The notes beneath the pieces were generated by a model. It was not told where the DNA came from, searched no databases, and worked only from the letters and a program-made list of their open reading frames with translations. A DNA stretch of 64,000 nucleotides, from the NCBI RefSeq assembly GCF_027531705.1, contig NZ_JAPZSP010000017.1, positions 24,173 through 88,172 on the forward strand, written 5' to 3'. The stretch comes from Flavobacterium sp. (GTDB lineage Bacteria; Bacteroidota; Bacteroidia; Flavobacteriales; Flavobacteriaceae). Numbering within the stretch: position 1 is the stretch's first letter; the number at the start of each line of letters is the position of its first letter. Below, piece after piece: positions 9,655 through 19,526 of this stretch. Position numbers and translations under genes: made by a program.

Positions 9655-9687
9655 TAATTAGTGAATAGTAATTAGTAAATAGTAATT

Positions 9688-10383
9688 TTGGCAGAAAAAA
9701 TCGTTTCCAACAAATCCAATCTTCAAATTCTTCATGAAGACAATCATATTATTGTGATTAATAAACGTGTTGGAGATATTGTGCAAGGCGATAAAACGGG
9801 TGACAAACCACTTTCAGAAATTGTAAAAGAATATATCAAAGATAAATATAACAAACCTGGTGATGTCTTTTTGGGTGTTGTTCATAGATTAGATAGACCA
9901 ACAACTGGAATTGTTGTTTTTGCCAGAACAAGTAAAGCTCTTGAACGTTTAAACAAAATGTTTAGTGAACGAGAAACTCAAAAAACCTATTGGGCAGTTG
10001 TCAAAAACAAACCACCTAAGACGGAAGATAAGCTTGTTCATTTTCTAAAAAGAAATGAAAAAAACAATACTTCAAAAGCACATTCAAAAGAAGTTCCTGA
10101 AAGTAAAATAGCTTCTTTAGATTATCAAATAATTAAGGAACTAAATAATTATTTTGTTTTAGAAATTAATCTCCATACAGGTCGTCATCATCAAATTCGT
10201 GCTCAACTTCAAGCCATTGGTTGTCCCATAAAAGGCGACTTAAAATATGGATTTGACAGAAGCAATCCTGATGGCGGAATTCATCTTCATGCAAGAAAAT
10301 TAGCATTCGTTCATCCAGTTTCAAAAGAAAATATTGAAATTATTGCACCAACTCCTTCCGATAGTATTTGGAAATCAATTTAA
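9688..10383 (+). CDS. RluA-family RNA pseudouridine synthase, TTG start
   Basis: A 231-residue enzyme that isomerises uridine to pseudouridine in rRNA or tRNA. The catalytic aspartate is D69 in the HRLDRPTTG motif, and the later LHTGRHHQIRAQL motif is also conserved. It is a single catalytic domain with no S4 domain at the N-terminus, as in short RluA/RluC relatives. The start must be TTG at 9688: a stop codon (TAA at 9676) lies just upstream in frame and no ATG or GTG precedes the conserved ILHEDNHIIVINK stretch. The 33-base gap after panB contains short AT-rich repeats (TAGTAATTAG). Confidence 0.88.
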   Translation: MAEKIVSNKSNLQILHEDNHIIVINKRVGDIVQGDKTGDKPLSEIVKEYIKDKYNKPGDVFLGVVHRLDRPTTGIVVFARTSKALERLNKMFSERETQKTYWAVVKNKPPKTEDKLVHFLKRNEKNNTSKAHSKEVPESKIASLDYQIIKELNNYFVLEINLHTGRHHQIRAQLQAIGCPIKGDLKYGFDRSNPDGGIHLHARKLAFVHPVSKENIEIIAPTPSDSIWKSI

Positions 10384-10471
10384 TTTAACTTAGTTTTACT
10401 ACAATTCTATTTACTAGTAGCAAAAGCCTAGTATTTAATAATAAAATAAACAGTAACCAATTATAATATAT

Positions 10472-11851
10472 ATGAAAAAAATTCTTTTTATTTCACTCGT
10501 TTTTATAGGTTTCAACTCTTATTCTCAAGAGCATTTTACAGGTTTAACTACTTCAAGCAGAGGCGGTTTGTTAGCTGGCGCAATGAATCCTGCTGAGTTT
10601 GCTAATGCAAATAAAAAAATTGAAGTTAACTTATATGGACTTAGCGTTAATGGTTCTAATAACAAAATTGGTTTTGAAGACATTATTTCTGGGAAAAATC
10701 TTGAAACAATACTTTTTGCACCTGGCGAAGCTGTAAATGCAAGATTAGATGCTGAAGTCTATGGTCCTAGTGTTGGTGTAAAACTTTTTGGCTGGGGATT
10801 TGGAGTTTCAACAAAAGTAAACGGGAAACTAAATGTTGTTGATGTTGATGCGAATCTCGGAGAAGCGCTGATAAATGATGTTATTTCAAATGGCTTAAGC
10901 ACAACGATTAACTATCCAAATAATCAGAGAGTTGTGGGTACAACTTGGGGTGAAGTTGGTCTTTCAATAGCAAGAACAATTATAGATACTGACAAAAACA
11001 AATTTAGTGTTGGTGCTACTTTCAAGTTAATGTTTCCAGGTTCTTATTCAAATGTTGGTCTATCAGCTTTTAAAGGAACTGTTAGCAAGGTTGGAACTGA
11101 TGTCTATTTAAACAATGCTACAGCTGGACTAAACATTGCCTATTCTGGAAATTTGGCTAACAGTTTTACAGATTTTAGCGATTACTCAAAATCTATTTTT
11201 GGAGGTTTAAATGGTTTTGTTGGAGATATTGGAGTTAGTTACCAAAGAAAAGACAAAAGTATTCTTGATGTTGTGAAAAATAGAAATAAATACAAATTAA
11301 GCATTGGAGCATCAATCAAAAATATAGGTTCAATGACTTTTAAAGACGATAATAATTATAACACAAATTATCAATTGAATATTCAATCCACTATTGCAAA
11401 TCCAAACGGGTTGAATTTAGCTGATCTTCAAAGTGTAGATAATCTTACCCAAATTGAAACAATTTTAAAAGACAAAGGTTATTTGGCAAACAGTGCTAAC
11501 AAAACTGACTTTGTTGTAAAACTTCCAACAACATTGGTCGCATATGCCGATTTAAAATTAATTTCTAAACTTTATATTTCTGGTTACATTCAGCAAAAAC
11601 TTTCTGATGATTCTAATAATGACCAAATTACAGCGCAAGATTATATAACAATTACACCTCGAATTAACTTAGGTTTTTTTGAAGCTTATGTTCCATTATC
11701 TGATAGCGAAATATCTGGTTTTAATGCAGGTTTTGGTTTTAGACTTGGCGGTTTTTACTTAGGTTCGGGTTCTGCAATTACCTCGTTATTAGACCAAAAA
11801 AACAGTAAACAAGCTGATATTTATACAGGATTCCGTTGGGGATTTTTGTAA
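10472..11851 (+). CDS. Outer-membrane protein, DUF5723-like beta-barrel
   Basis: A 459-residue secreted protein with a signal peptide (MKKILFISLVFIGFNSYSQ). The mature part is full of glycine-rich amphipathic strands and ends SGSAITSLLDQ...IYTGFRWGFL, as in an outer-membrane barrel. The opening (HFTGLTTSSRGGLLAGAMNPA) resembles DUF5723 proteins of Bacteroidota, which have no established role. It begins a run of three same-strand genes (with 11879-12664 and 12665-16696), so it may be expressed with the hybrid kinase. A FadL/PorV-like barrel is an alternative reading. Confidence 0.65.
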   Translation: MKKILFISLVFIGFNSYSQEHFTGLTTSSRGGLLAGAMNPAEFANANKKIEVNLYGLSVNGSNNKIGFEDIISGKNLETILFAPGEAVNARLDAEVYGPSVGVKLFGWGFGVSTKVNGKLNVVDVDANLGEALINDVISNGLSTTINYPNNQRVVGTTWGEVGLSIARTIIDTDKNKFSVGATFKLMFPGSYSNVGLSAFKGTVSKVGTDVYLNNATAGLNIAYSGNLANSFTDFSDYSKSIFGGLNGFVGDIGVSYQRKDKSILDVVKNRNKYKLSIGASIKNIGSMTFKDDNNYNTNYQLNIQSTIANPNGLNLADLQSVDNLTQIETILKDKGYLANSANKTDFVVKLPTTLVAYADLKLISKLYISGYIQQKLSDDSNNDQITAQDYITITPRINLGFFEAYVPLSDSEISGFNAGFGFRLGGFYLGSGSAITSLLDQKNSKQADIYTGFRWGFL

Positions 11852-11878
11852 AAACAACTAAACAACAACAAACAAAAC

Positions 11879-12664
11879 ATGGAAAACAATTATAATAAGG
11901 TTGCAAAAGTTGCAAACGAAGGATATGAATTAGATTTTGGATTGGTTTTTGAAAAATCTTTTGACAACTTCAAAAAAATATGGGGAATTGCTGGAGTTTC
12001 ATTTTTACTAGTTGGAATTGTACTTTTAGTAGTGATGTTTAGTGTTGCTGGAATATTTGTTGGATTCACTGATTTTACAAATCTTTTAACTGATTTGAAT
12101 CCGCAATTTATGACAAGCTCTGCTATAATTGGTTTAATAGTAGGCTCTATAATTTTTGCTGGTTTGTTCAGTCCAATTAATGCTGGATTTATAAAAATGG
12201 CTTATTTAGCCGATACCAATCAACCATTTGGGATAAACACAATTTTTGATTATTTCAAAACAAGCCATTTTAAAGAATTGTTTATTTCTGCATCTGCAAT
12301 AACACTAATAGGTTCAGGCTTGGGTTATGTTTTGGAATATTACAAGGTAATTTTTGTTGGAAATTTTATTTCAATTTTAGTTTCTTTTTTCACAATTCTA
12401 ACAATTCCATTAATCATTTTTTCTGATTTAAAAGCATTCGAAGCAATTACTATGAGTGTCAAATTAGTTGCTAAACGTCCATTTATATTGTTAGCTCTAT
12501 TTATTGTTGCATTTCTATTCGTGTCACTAGGAATTTTTGCATTTTGTATTGGAATATTATTTACAATTCCATTTATGTTTTCGTTGTATTATGTAATTTA
12601 TAAAAATATAATTCCAATTGAAAACACTGACGAATTAGATGAAATTGGGATATCAAAAGATTAA
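11879..12664 (+). CDS. Multipass membrane protein of unknown function
   Basis: A 261-residue protein with a polar N-terminal ~30 residues and five or six long hydrophobic segments (around residues 38-62, 80-105, 135-155, 160-185 and 205-245). I do not recognise a named family with certainty; the layout resembles the membrane-domain proteins that Bacteroidota genomes list as hypothetical. The gene ends TAA at 12662-12664 and the hybrid kinase starts at the very next base, so the two are translationally adjacent and probably co-regulated. A role as a membrane partner of the kinase is possible but unsupported by any motif. Confidence 0.7.
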   Translation: MENNYNKVAKVANEGYELDFGLVFEKSFDNFKKIWGIAGVSFLLVGIVLLVVMFSVAGIFVGFTDFTNLLTDLNPQFMTSSAIIGLIVGSIIFAGLFSPINAGFIKMAYLADTNQPFGINTIFDYFKTSHFKELFISASAITLIGSGLGYVLEYYKVIFVGNFISILVSFFTILTIPLIIFSDLKAFEAITMSVKLVAKRPFILLALFIVAFLFVSLGIFAFCIGILFTIPFMFSLYYVIYKNIIPIENTDELDEIGISKD

Positions 12665-15600
12665 ATGAATTATATTTTTCAAATAACATCCAGTATATAC
12701 TTACTCTTTAATCCAATTAAAGTGCAATTGCTCGTGAACTACTCACAAAAAAAATTATTCCTTTATCTTTCTAATGGATGGATGTTTCTGGCCGTTCTAA
12801 TTTTATTATTGTACTTTATCTATATAGTAATAAGCAAAACCAAAAAAATTCAAATAAAATTTGACGAAAATTTTTCACAATTTGAACCAAAAGAACAATT
12901 GTACAATATGCTTTTGGTTTTTCTGGGAATAGTTATTCCTCTTATTGAACTTATTAATAAGATTTTCAATATTCCTATAACCGATTTTTTTGTTGAAAAA
13001 AGTCTTTTTGGAACCATATTAATTATTCTCTATATAATAAATACTCGTACTAACATCCTAAAAAAACATTTCTCTTATACTTTCATTATTCTATATTTAA
13101 CATATATCAGTTTTTCATTCTACCGAGTAATTTTTTATGAATTTGAATTTCCAATATTTCTAGAACTTACTATCGGATTTTCAATTTCATATAATGTTTT
13201 AAAAAGTTTTGTTCAATATTGGGTATTTTCAGTTATTGTAATGCTTTTTACAATTAGTTTGTACAATCAAAACTTAATGGATAATGATACTGTTGTTATT
13301 CTTTTTAATACTTTTTTAGCAATTACTGCTATTCAAATGGCAAGACATCTAGCTTTTGTTAATACCAAGCATAAATTTCAGTTTGCCAATCAAATAGTAA
13401 ACAAAGGGAATTCTCTAACAATAGCTACCAACAAGATAGGCGAAGTTACTTTTTGTAGTGATCAAATAATTGATTTTTTAGGGTATAAACCTGATGAAGT
13501 TCTTGGTATGAAATTTTGGGAATTAACCGAAGACCCAGAATTTATTGGAGAAGCCTACCACACTAACTATACTGACAATAGGCTTTATGTCAGACGTTTA
13601 AAATGCAAAAGCGGAGAATTTAAATACATTCAATGGAAAGACAAGAAATTTTCTGAAGATTTAACAATCGGAATTGGTCAAGATGTAACGGAGCAAATAA
13701 CGATTCAAAATCAGTATAAAAATTTAGTTGAAAATGCAGCCGATTTAATTTATGAATTAGATAAAAACGGAAACTATACATTCATAAATAAATATTCAGA
13801 AAAGATAATGGGTTATTCTGCTTCAGAATTATACCAACTATATTTTACTGAATTAATTAGATCAGATTTCCAGCAGAAAGTATTTGATTTTTACAGCAAG
13901 GTTAACAAAAAAACATTAAATTTCCCAACTCTAGAATTTCCTGTTGTCAATAAAAATGGTGCTATAATTTGGCTTTCTCAAAATGTGTCTTACAAGAAAA
14001 ATGACTATGGGAAAATTATTGGATATACAGTTATTGCCAGAGATATAACACAAATAAGAGAAATTGAAGTTGAAAATTTAAGACGCGAGAAAAAAATAAA
14101 AAAATACAATGAAACAATTAAACAATTAACATTAAGTGATTTTAATGCTAAAAAAGATTTTGACTTATTTATAGAACATTTATTAAAAATTATTGCCCAA
14201 AATGTTGACATCGATAGAGTTAGCTATTGGATATATAATTTAGATGCAATAGTTTGTTCGAAAATGTATATAGCAAATCAAAACTCATACGAAAATGGAT
14301 CCGTTTTATACAAAAAAGACTTTCCAAAATACTTTGAATCAATAGAAAACGAACATCAAATAGTAACCTCAGACATTCATAAATCTAAAGATTTCAATGA
14401 ATTTCAAACTGTTTATTTCCAAAACAACAATATACATTCATTACTTGATACACCTATTTATATTAATGGAACATTAGTAGGTATTTTATGTTTTGAAACC
14501 TCTACCAAAAGAAAAAATTGGGATAATGAAGATATAAATTTTGCTAGAGCAATGTCGGATTTTATTGCAATTGCAATTGAAACAAACCAACGTATAATTG
14601 CTGAGAAAAAACTAGCCTATAAAAGTGATATGCTATCTGAAATAGCTAAAAATACCGAGCAATTTCTAATTAATAAAAATAATGACCAGATTTTTGAAGC
14701 TACTTTTAATTCTATAGGTAAAGTTCTTGGTGTAGATAGACTATCATTTTTTGAGAATGATACACTAAATCATAGTCTAAATCAAAAATATAGATGGATT
14801 AAAGAAACACAATCTTTAGCTGAAATTAACCCAATTCTAAAAACTGTTCCCCATACACTTTTAAACGACGTGTACGAACTTTTACATAATAATAAATATT
14901 ATTTTAATTTAATTGATAAAATAAAAAATTTAGAATTAAAAAATTTATTATCGTCATTAGGAGTTAAATCAATATTATTTTTGCCAGTTTTTGTAAAAAA
15001 TCAATTGTATGGAGTACTTACATTTGATGATTCAAGCCAAGAACGCATTTGGTCAGAAGATGAGATTAATATTTTACAAACACTTTCTAATAACATTTCG
15101 TTTGCAATTGATAGAAATATTAATGAGAACATTATTTCTGAAAGTGAAGAAAGATTCCGACTTATTGCCAATAATATTCCTGGAACTGTTTACTTAACCA
15201 AGTTTGATGAAAAATCGTCAAAAGTATATGTAAATGACGAAATTGAAAATTTAACAGGCTATTCAAAAATTGATTTCTTAGAAAATAAAATTTCCTTTTT
15301 TGAGCTTATTCATCCTGATCAGAAAGATGAAGTTTTTAACTATCAAAAAAACAATGTTATAAACAAAAAACCATTCCATTCGATATATCAAATAAAACAA
15401 AAAAACGGAAACTATATTTGGGTTGAAGAATTTGGTGATGTTATTTTAAAAGACAATGAGATTGATTACATAGGAGGAATTTACTTTGACATAACAAATA
15501 AAAAACTCACAGAAGATGCTCTAAAAGCTAAAGATTATGCTGAAGCAGCTAACAAAGCAAAATCAGATTTCTTGGCTAATATGAGTCATGAAATAAGAAC

Positions 15601-16696
15601 ACCTCTAAACGGGATTATTGGTTTTACCGACCTATTAAAAAACACAAATCTCGAAGATATTCAAAGAAAATACATGACTACCATCAATCAATCGGCTCAA
15701 TCATTGATGGAAATTATTAACGATATTCTAGATTTCTCTAAAATAGAATCAGGAAAATTGGAACTAGAAATTACAGAATGTGATATTGTAGAACTTGCCG
15801 ATCAAGTAATTAGCCTTATAAAATACCAGTCAAATCTAAAAAAATTAGACTTAAAACTTAACATTCATAAAAATGTTCCTAAATTTATTTATGCAGATTC
15901 AATAAGACTTAAACAAATAATTGTAAACTTATTAAGTAATGCCGTAAAATTTACTCAAACTGGTTATATCATATTAGAAATTGATGCTATTGAAAGCTTA
16001 AATACTAGTGAACACAAATTGCGTTTTTCAGTAAAAGATTCTGGAATTGGTATTAAAAAAGAATATTTTGACAAAATTTTTGATGCTTTTTCTCAAGGAG
16101 ATAATTCTACCACAAGAAAGTTTGGAGGAACAGGATTAGGACTTACAATTTCAAATCAATTACTTGGATTAATGGGAAGTCATCTTCAACTAAATAGTAA
16201 GTACAAAGAAGGAAGTGAATTTTATTTTGATGTTATTTTCAAAACTACTGATTGCATAAATCTTATAGAAGATAAAATTGAATCAAATTTTAAAGAAATA
16301 ATAAAACCAGATTTTGGACAAGAAAACATCAAAATTTTAATAGTTGAAGACAATAAAATAAATATGCTTTTGGCAAAAACATTGATTAAGCACATTATAC
16401 CAAAAGCAACCGTTTATGAAGCCGTTGACGGAAAAGAAGCAATAGATAAGTTTTCAATTTTAAAACCAGATTTGATTTTGATGGACATTCAAATGCCAAT
16501 AATGAATGGTTATGAAGCTACTATAGAAATTAGAAAAAAACCAACTGGAAAACATATTCCAATTATTGCATTAACAGCTGGCACAGTAATTGGTGAAAAA
16601 GAAAAATGTCTAGATGCTGGTATGAATGATTATGTTTCCAAACCTATTATAAAAGAAACACTTGAAAACATAGTCACTAAGTGGATAAAAAATTAA
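12665..16696 (+). CDS. Hybrid sensor histidine kinase with PAS and GAF domains and a receiver
   Basis: A 1343-residue membrane-anchored signalling protein. Domains in order: about six hydrophobic segments (residues ~40-225), PAS (~247-345), PAS (~350-465), GAF (~485-645), GAF (~658-815), PAS (~829-945), HisKA with H975 in [12 protein letters not shown], HATPase (~1080-1200, with [15 protein letters not shown] and GGTGLGLT), and a receiver (~1220-1340) with phospho-acceptor D1274 in LILMDIQMP and the lysine in YVSKP. No HPt or DNA-binding output domain is present, so it must pass its phosphate to an unlinked protein. It starts directly after the stop of the upstream membrane protein. The stimulus is unknown. 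Confidence 0.93.
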   Translation: MNYIFQITSSIYLLFNPIKVQLLVNYSQKKLFLYLSNGWMFLAVLILLLYFIYIVISKTKKIQIKFDENFSQFEPKEQLYNMLLVFLGIVIPLIELINKIFNIPITDFFVEKSLFGTILIILYIINTRTNILKKHFSYTFIILYLTYISFSFYRVIFYEFEFPIFLELTIGFSISYNVLKSFVQYWVFSVIVMLFTISLYNQNLMDNDTVVILFNTFLAITAIQMARHLAFVNTKHKFQFANQIVNKGNSLTIATNKIGEVTFCSDQIIDFLGYKPDEVLGMKFWELTEDPEFIGEAYHTNYTDNRLYVRRLKCKSGEFKYIQWKDKKFSEDLTIGIGQDVTEQITIQNQYKNLVENAADLIYELDKNGNYTFINKYSEKIMGYSASELYQLYFTELIRSDFQQKVFDFYSKVNKKTLNFPTLEFPVVNKNGAIIWLSQNVSYKKNDYGKIIGYTVIARDITQIREIEVENLRREKKIKKYNETIKQLTLSDFNAKKDFDLFIEHLLKIIAQNVDIDRVSYWIYNLDAIVCSKMYIANQNSYENGSVLYKKDFPKYFESIENEHQIVTSDIHKSKDFNEFQTVYFQNNNIHSLLDTPIYINGTLVGILCFETSTKRKNWDNEDINFARAMSDFIAIAIETNQRIIAEKKLAYKSDMLSEIAKNTEQFLINKNNDQIFEATFNSIGKVLGVDRLSFFENDTLNHSLNQKYRWIKETQSLAEINPILKTVPHTLLNDVYELLHNNKYYFNLIDKIKNLELKNLLSSLGVKSILFLPVFVKNQLYGVLTFDDSSQERIWSEDEINILQTLSNNISFAIDRNINENIISESEERFRLIANNIPGTVYLTKFDEKSSKVYVNDEIENLTGYSKIDFLENKISFFELIHPDQKDEVFNYQKNNVINKKPFHSIYQIKQKNGNYIWVEEFGDVILKDNEIDYIGGIYFDITNKKLTEDALKAKDYAEAANKAKSDFLANMSHEIRTPLNGIIGFTDLLKNTNLEDIQRKYMTTINQSAQSLMEIINDILDFSKIESGKLELEITECDIVELADQVISLIKYQSNLKKLDLKLNIHKNVPKFIYADSIRLKQIIVNLLSNAVKFTQTGYIILEIDAIESLNTSEHKLRFSVKDSGIGIKKEYFDKIFDAFSQGDNSTTRKFGGTGLGLTISNQLLGLMGSHLQLNSKYKEGSEFYFDVIFKTTDCINLIEDKIESNFKEIIKPDFGQENIKILIVEDNKINMLLAKTLIKHIIPKATVYEAVDGKEAIDKFSILKPDLILMDIQMPIMNGYEATIEIRKKPTGKHIPIIALTAGTVIGEKEKCLDAGMNDYVSKPIIKETLENIVTKWIKN

Positions 16697-16731
16697 ATAA
16701 TAATTTGTTAATTTGTAAAAAATTATAAACT

Positions 16732-17589
16732 ATGAAATGGATAGGAAATCGTAAAAGTGATAACGTTGAAGACCGTAGAGGAATGTCTGGTGGAGGAAAA
16801 GCTATTGTAGGAGGAGGTGTTCTTGGTATCATTATTCTATTAGTTAATATGTTCGGTGGAGAAAACGCCCAAATGCTCACTCCTATTTTAGAACAAATGA
16901 ATCAAGGGCAGCAATCTGCTCCAACAGAAGAAAGAGCATTAACTCCAGAAGAAAAAGAAATTGGTGACTTTGCAAGTACCGTTTTTGCTTATACCGAAGA
17001 TACTTGGGATAAAATCTTCAAAGAAAATGGAATGCAATACGAACAACCTAAAATGGTGTTATTTTCTGATGCTGTAGAAACTGCTTGCGGAAGTGCCACT
17101 GCTGCTTCTGGTCCTTTTTATTGCCCTGGCGACAAAAAAGTGTATATGGATTTACGTTTTTTTGAAGAATTAAAAACAAGATTTGGTGCCAAAGGTGGAG
17201 ATTTTGCAATAGCTTATGTAATTGCGCATGAAGTTGGTCATCATATTCAAACTATATTAGGAACTTCAGGAAAAGTTCGTCAACTACAACAAGGAAAAAG
17301 TGAAGCTGAAGCCAATAAATTTTCGGTTGCATTAGAGCTTCAAGCAGATTTTTATGCTGGTGTTTGGGCAAAACACAATAGCCAATATCTTGAAGTAGGA
17401 GATTTAGAGGAAGCTATAAGTGCTGCACATGCAGTTGGTGATGATGCCATTCAAAGTAGAATGCAAGGTCATGTAGTTCCAGATTCTTTCACACATGGAA
17501 CTTCAGAACAAAGAATCTACTGGTTTAAAAAAGGATTTCAAACTGGTGATATAGAACAAGGCGATACTTTTTCAGCATTGTTTGAATAA
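16732..17589 (+). CDS. Neutral zinc metallopeptidase, YpfJ family
   Basis: A 285-residue protein of the putative neutral zinc metallopeptidase family (PF04228, YpfJ). Residues 1-20 are charged (MKWIGNRKSDNVEDRRG is a family hallmark), one membrane segment follows at ~24-42, and the rest is extracytoplasmic. The zinc-binding motif HEVGHH lies at residues 166-171 (H166, E167, H170), and the family motifs ELQADFYAGVW and SFTHGTSEQR are present. It starts 35 bases after the hybrid kinase stop, on the same strand, and ends at a strong terminator at 17616-17645. The substrate is not known. Confidence 0.9.
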   Translation: MKWIGNRKSDNVEDRRGMSGGGKAIVGGGVLGIIILLVNMFGGENAQMLTPILEQMNQGQQSAPTEERALTPEEKEIGDFASTVFAYTEDTWDKIFKENGMQYEQPKMVLFSDAVETACGSATAASGPFYCPGDKKVYMDLRFFEELKTRFGAKGGDFAIAYVIAHEVGHHIQTILGTSGKVRQLQQGKSEAEANKFSVALELQADFYAGVWAKHNSQYLEVGDLEEAISAAHAVGDDAIQSRMQGHVVPDSFTHGTSEQRIYWFKKGFQTGDIEQGDTFSALFE

Positions 17590-17615
17590 TCTTTTTGTAT
17601 TAATAAAAAAATTAG

Positions 17616-17645
17616 AAATCGTCTAGCTATAAAACTAGACGATTT
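17616..17645. terminator. Bidirectional intrinsic terminator between the metallopeptidase and comM
   Basis: A perfect 11-base stem (AAATCGTCTAG with its complement) encloses an 8-base loop, followed by a run of eight T on the plus strand and preceded by A-rich sequence that serves the minus strand. It separates two convergent genes. Confidence 0.9.
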
Positions 17646-17648
17646 TTT

Positions 17649-19184
17649 TTATCCCAACCAACCATCTCTATCCAAACTTCTATACTGAATTGCTTCGGCT
17701 ATATGGTTAGGAACTACATTTTCTGATGCATCCAAATCGGCTATTGTTCTAGCTACTTTTAAAATTCTGTCGTAAGCTCTAGCAGACAAGTTTAATCTTT
17801 CCATAGCTGTTTTTAATAATTGCAAAGAAGCATCATCTAAAGCACAATATTCTCTTATTTGTTTTGAGCTCATTTGCGCATTATAATGTATATTATCAAA
17901 TTCAGCAAAACGTCTCGTTTGAATTTCTCTTGCTCCTATAACTCGCTTACGAATCTCAACACTACTTTCGGCTTTTCTAGTTTCTGTCAATTTTTCAAAT
18001 GGAACTGGTGTAACTTCAATGTGAATATCAATTCTGTCTAATAATGGACCTGAAATTTTTCCCATATAACGTTGCATTTCTGCTGGAGAAGATGTCAAAG
18101 GCGCATCAGGATTATTAAAAAAACCACTCGGACTCGGGTTCATACTTGCCACTAACATAAAAGATGAAGGATATGTTATAGTAAATTTTGCTCTTGCAAT
18201 AGTAACTTCTCTATCTTCTAATGGTTGTCGCATTACTTCTAAAACTTCTCTTTTAAATTCTGGTAATTCATCAAGAAATAAAACGCCATTATGCGAAAGC
18301 GAAATCTCACCTGGTTGAGGATAACTTCCACCACCAACTAAAGAAACGGAGGAAGCTGTGTGATGTGGTGATCGAAAAGGTCGTTGACTCATCAAACCAG
18401 CATCTTTAATTTTTCCAGCAACTGAATGAATTTTGGTGGTTTCCAAAGCTTCTTTCAAAGTCATTGGTGGCAATATACTGGGCAAACGCTTTGCCAACAT
18501 CGTTTTTCCTGAACCTGGCGGCCCAATCAAAATAATATTATGACCACCAGCAGCAGCAATTTCCATACAACGTTTGATGCTCTCCTGCCCTTTTACATCC
18601 GAAAAATCAAATTCGGGAAAGTCTAGTGTTTTATTAAATTCTTCACGAGTATCAATAATTGTTGGTTCAATCGTACCTTTTCCTTCAAAAAAATTGATGA
18701 CTTCAGTCACATTTTCAATTCCGTAAACTTCCAATCCATCAACAATTGCGGCTTCCTTTACATTCTGTTTTGGCAGAAAAAAGCCTTTAAAACCCTCTTC
18801 TCTAGCTTTAATTGCAATAGACAACGCACCTTTTATTGGTTGCAAACCGCCATCTAATGACAATTCGCCCATAATGACATATTTTGCAACATCATCAGCT
18901 CGAATTTGACCAGAAGCAACGAGAATTCCAATTGCCAATGTCAAATCATAAGCAGAACCTTCTTTCCTCAAATCGGCAGGTGCCATATTGATGGTTATTT
19001 TTTTTCCGGGAAGTTGATAGTTGTTGTTTTTGAGTGCAGCAGCAATGCGGTAACTGCTTTCTTTGATGGCATTATCGGGTAAACCTACAAGATGGTACCC
19101 AACACCTTTATCAATATTTACTTCTACAGTGATTGTTGTGGCTTCAACGCCAAAGACGGCGCTACCGAATACTTTTACTAACAT
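17649..19184 (-). CDS. comM: YifB/ComM-family Mg-chelatase-like AAA+ ATPase
   Basis: A 511-residue protein. The N-terminal domain (residues ~1-165) has the ChlI-like subdomain with GLPDNAIKES, and the AAA+ core follows with Walker A GPPGSGKT at 221-228, the PFRSPHHTAS stretch, the Walker B-like LFLDELPEF, and a C-terminal Mg_chelatase_C region (LSARAYDRILKVARTIADL). In naturally competent bacteria ComM is a hexameric helicase that speeds branch migration when taken-up DNA recombines. The length and motifs are complete. It is monocistronic here, with its own terminator. Confidence 0.92.
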   Translation of the reverse strand: MLVKVFGSAVFGVEATTITVEVNIDKGVGYHLVGLPDNAIKESSYRIAAALKNNNYQLPGKKITINMAPADLRKEGSAYDLTLAIGILVASGQIRADDVAKYVIMGELSLDGGLQPIKGALSIAIKAREEGFKGFFLPKQNVKEAAIVDGLEVYGIENVTEVINFFEGKGTIEPTIIDTREEFNKTLDFPEFDFSDVKGQESIKRCMEIAAAGGHNIILIGPPGSGKTMLAKRLPSILPPMTLKEALETTKIHSVAGKIKDAGLMSQRPFRSPHHTASSVSLVGGGSYPQPGEISLSHNGVLFLDELPEFKREVLEVMRQPLEDREVTIARAKFTITYPSSFMLVASMNPSPSGFFNNPDAPLTSSPAEMQRYMGKISGPLLDRIDIHIEVTPVPFEKLTETRKAESSVEIRKRVIGAREIQTRRFAEFDNIHYNAQMSSKQIREYCALDDASLQLLKTAMERLNLSARAYDRILKVARTIADLDASENVVPNHIAEAIQYRSLDRDGWLG

Positions 19185-19310
19185 GGCTTATACTTTTTTA
19201 AATGGCTTATAATGATGCAAATATAAAAAGTTTTTTGAAAACTCAATTTTAAGTTGACTAAAAAGTTTACTTTTTTAAAATATTTCAAAAGAAAATCCAT
19301 TTTTTAATTC

Positions 19311-19318
19311 TATATTTG
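19311..19318 (+). promoter_or_regulatory. TAnnTTTG -7 promoter box
   Basis: TATATTTG matches the Bacteroidota -7 consensus TAnnTTTG exactly. It lies just upstream of the structured segment at 19321-19390 and would start transcription within it or a few bases before it. A clear -33 element was not seen. Confidence 0.6.
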
Positions 19319-19320
19319 CA

Positions 19321-19390
19321 ATGAGGATTCCGAAAGGAAGTTACACCTCACCACAATAGCCAATCGCTCCAGATTGGCTTTTGTATTTTA
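19321..19390 (+). ncRNA. Candidate small structured RNA or leader with intrinsic terminator
   Basis: Within the 342-base gap between comM and the TonB receptor gene there is a compact structured segment. An outer stem pairs TGAGG (19322-19326) with CCTCA (19346-19350) and encloses a hairpin TTCC-GAAA-GGAA capped by a GNRA tetraloop. It is followed by a terminator hairpin, AGCCAATC (19358-19365) with GATTGGCT (19372-19379), and a T-rich tail. Unlike its surroundings it is not AT-only. With the promoter box directly upstream it looks like a ~70-nt RNA, or a terminating leader of the TonB receptor gene 136 bases downstream. I do not recognise the class with certainty. The rest of the gap shows no gene. 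Confidence 0.6.
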
Positions 19391-19526
19391 TATACCTAAT
19401 CAAATGTTGATTTAATTTAACGCCTTAACTTTTAGGTAATATTAACTAAACCAAATCATAAACTTTAAGTAACTTCAATTTTACATTTCAAGCCGTTCTT
19501 TGCAAAAAAATTTAACGAGCTAAACG

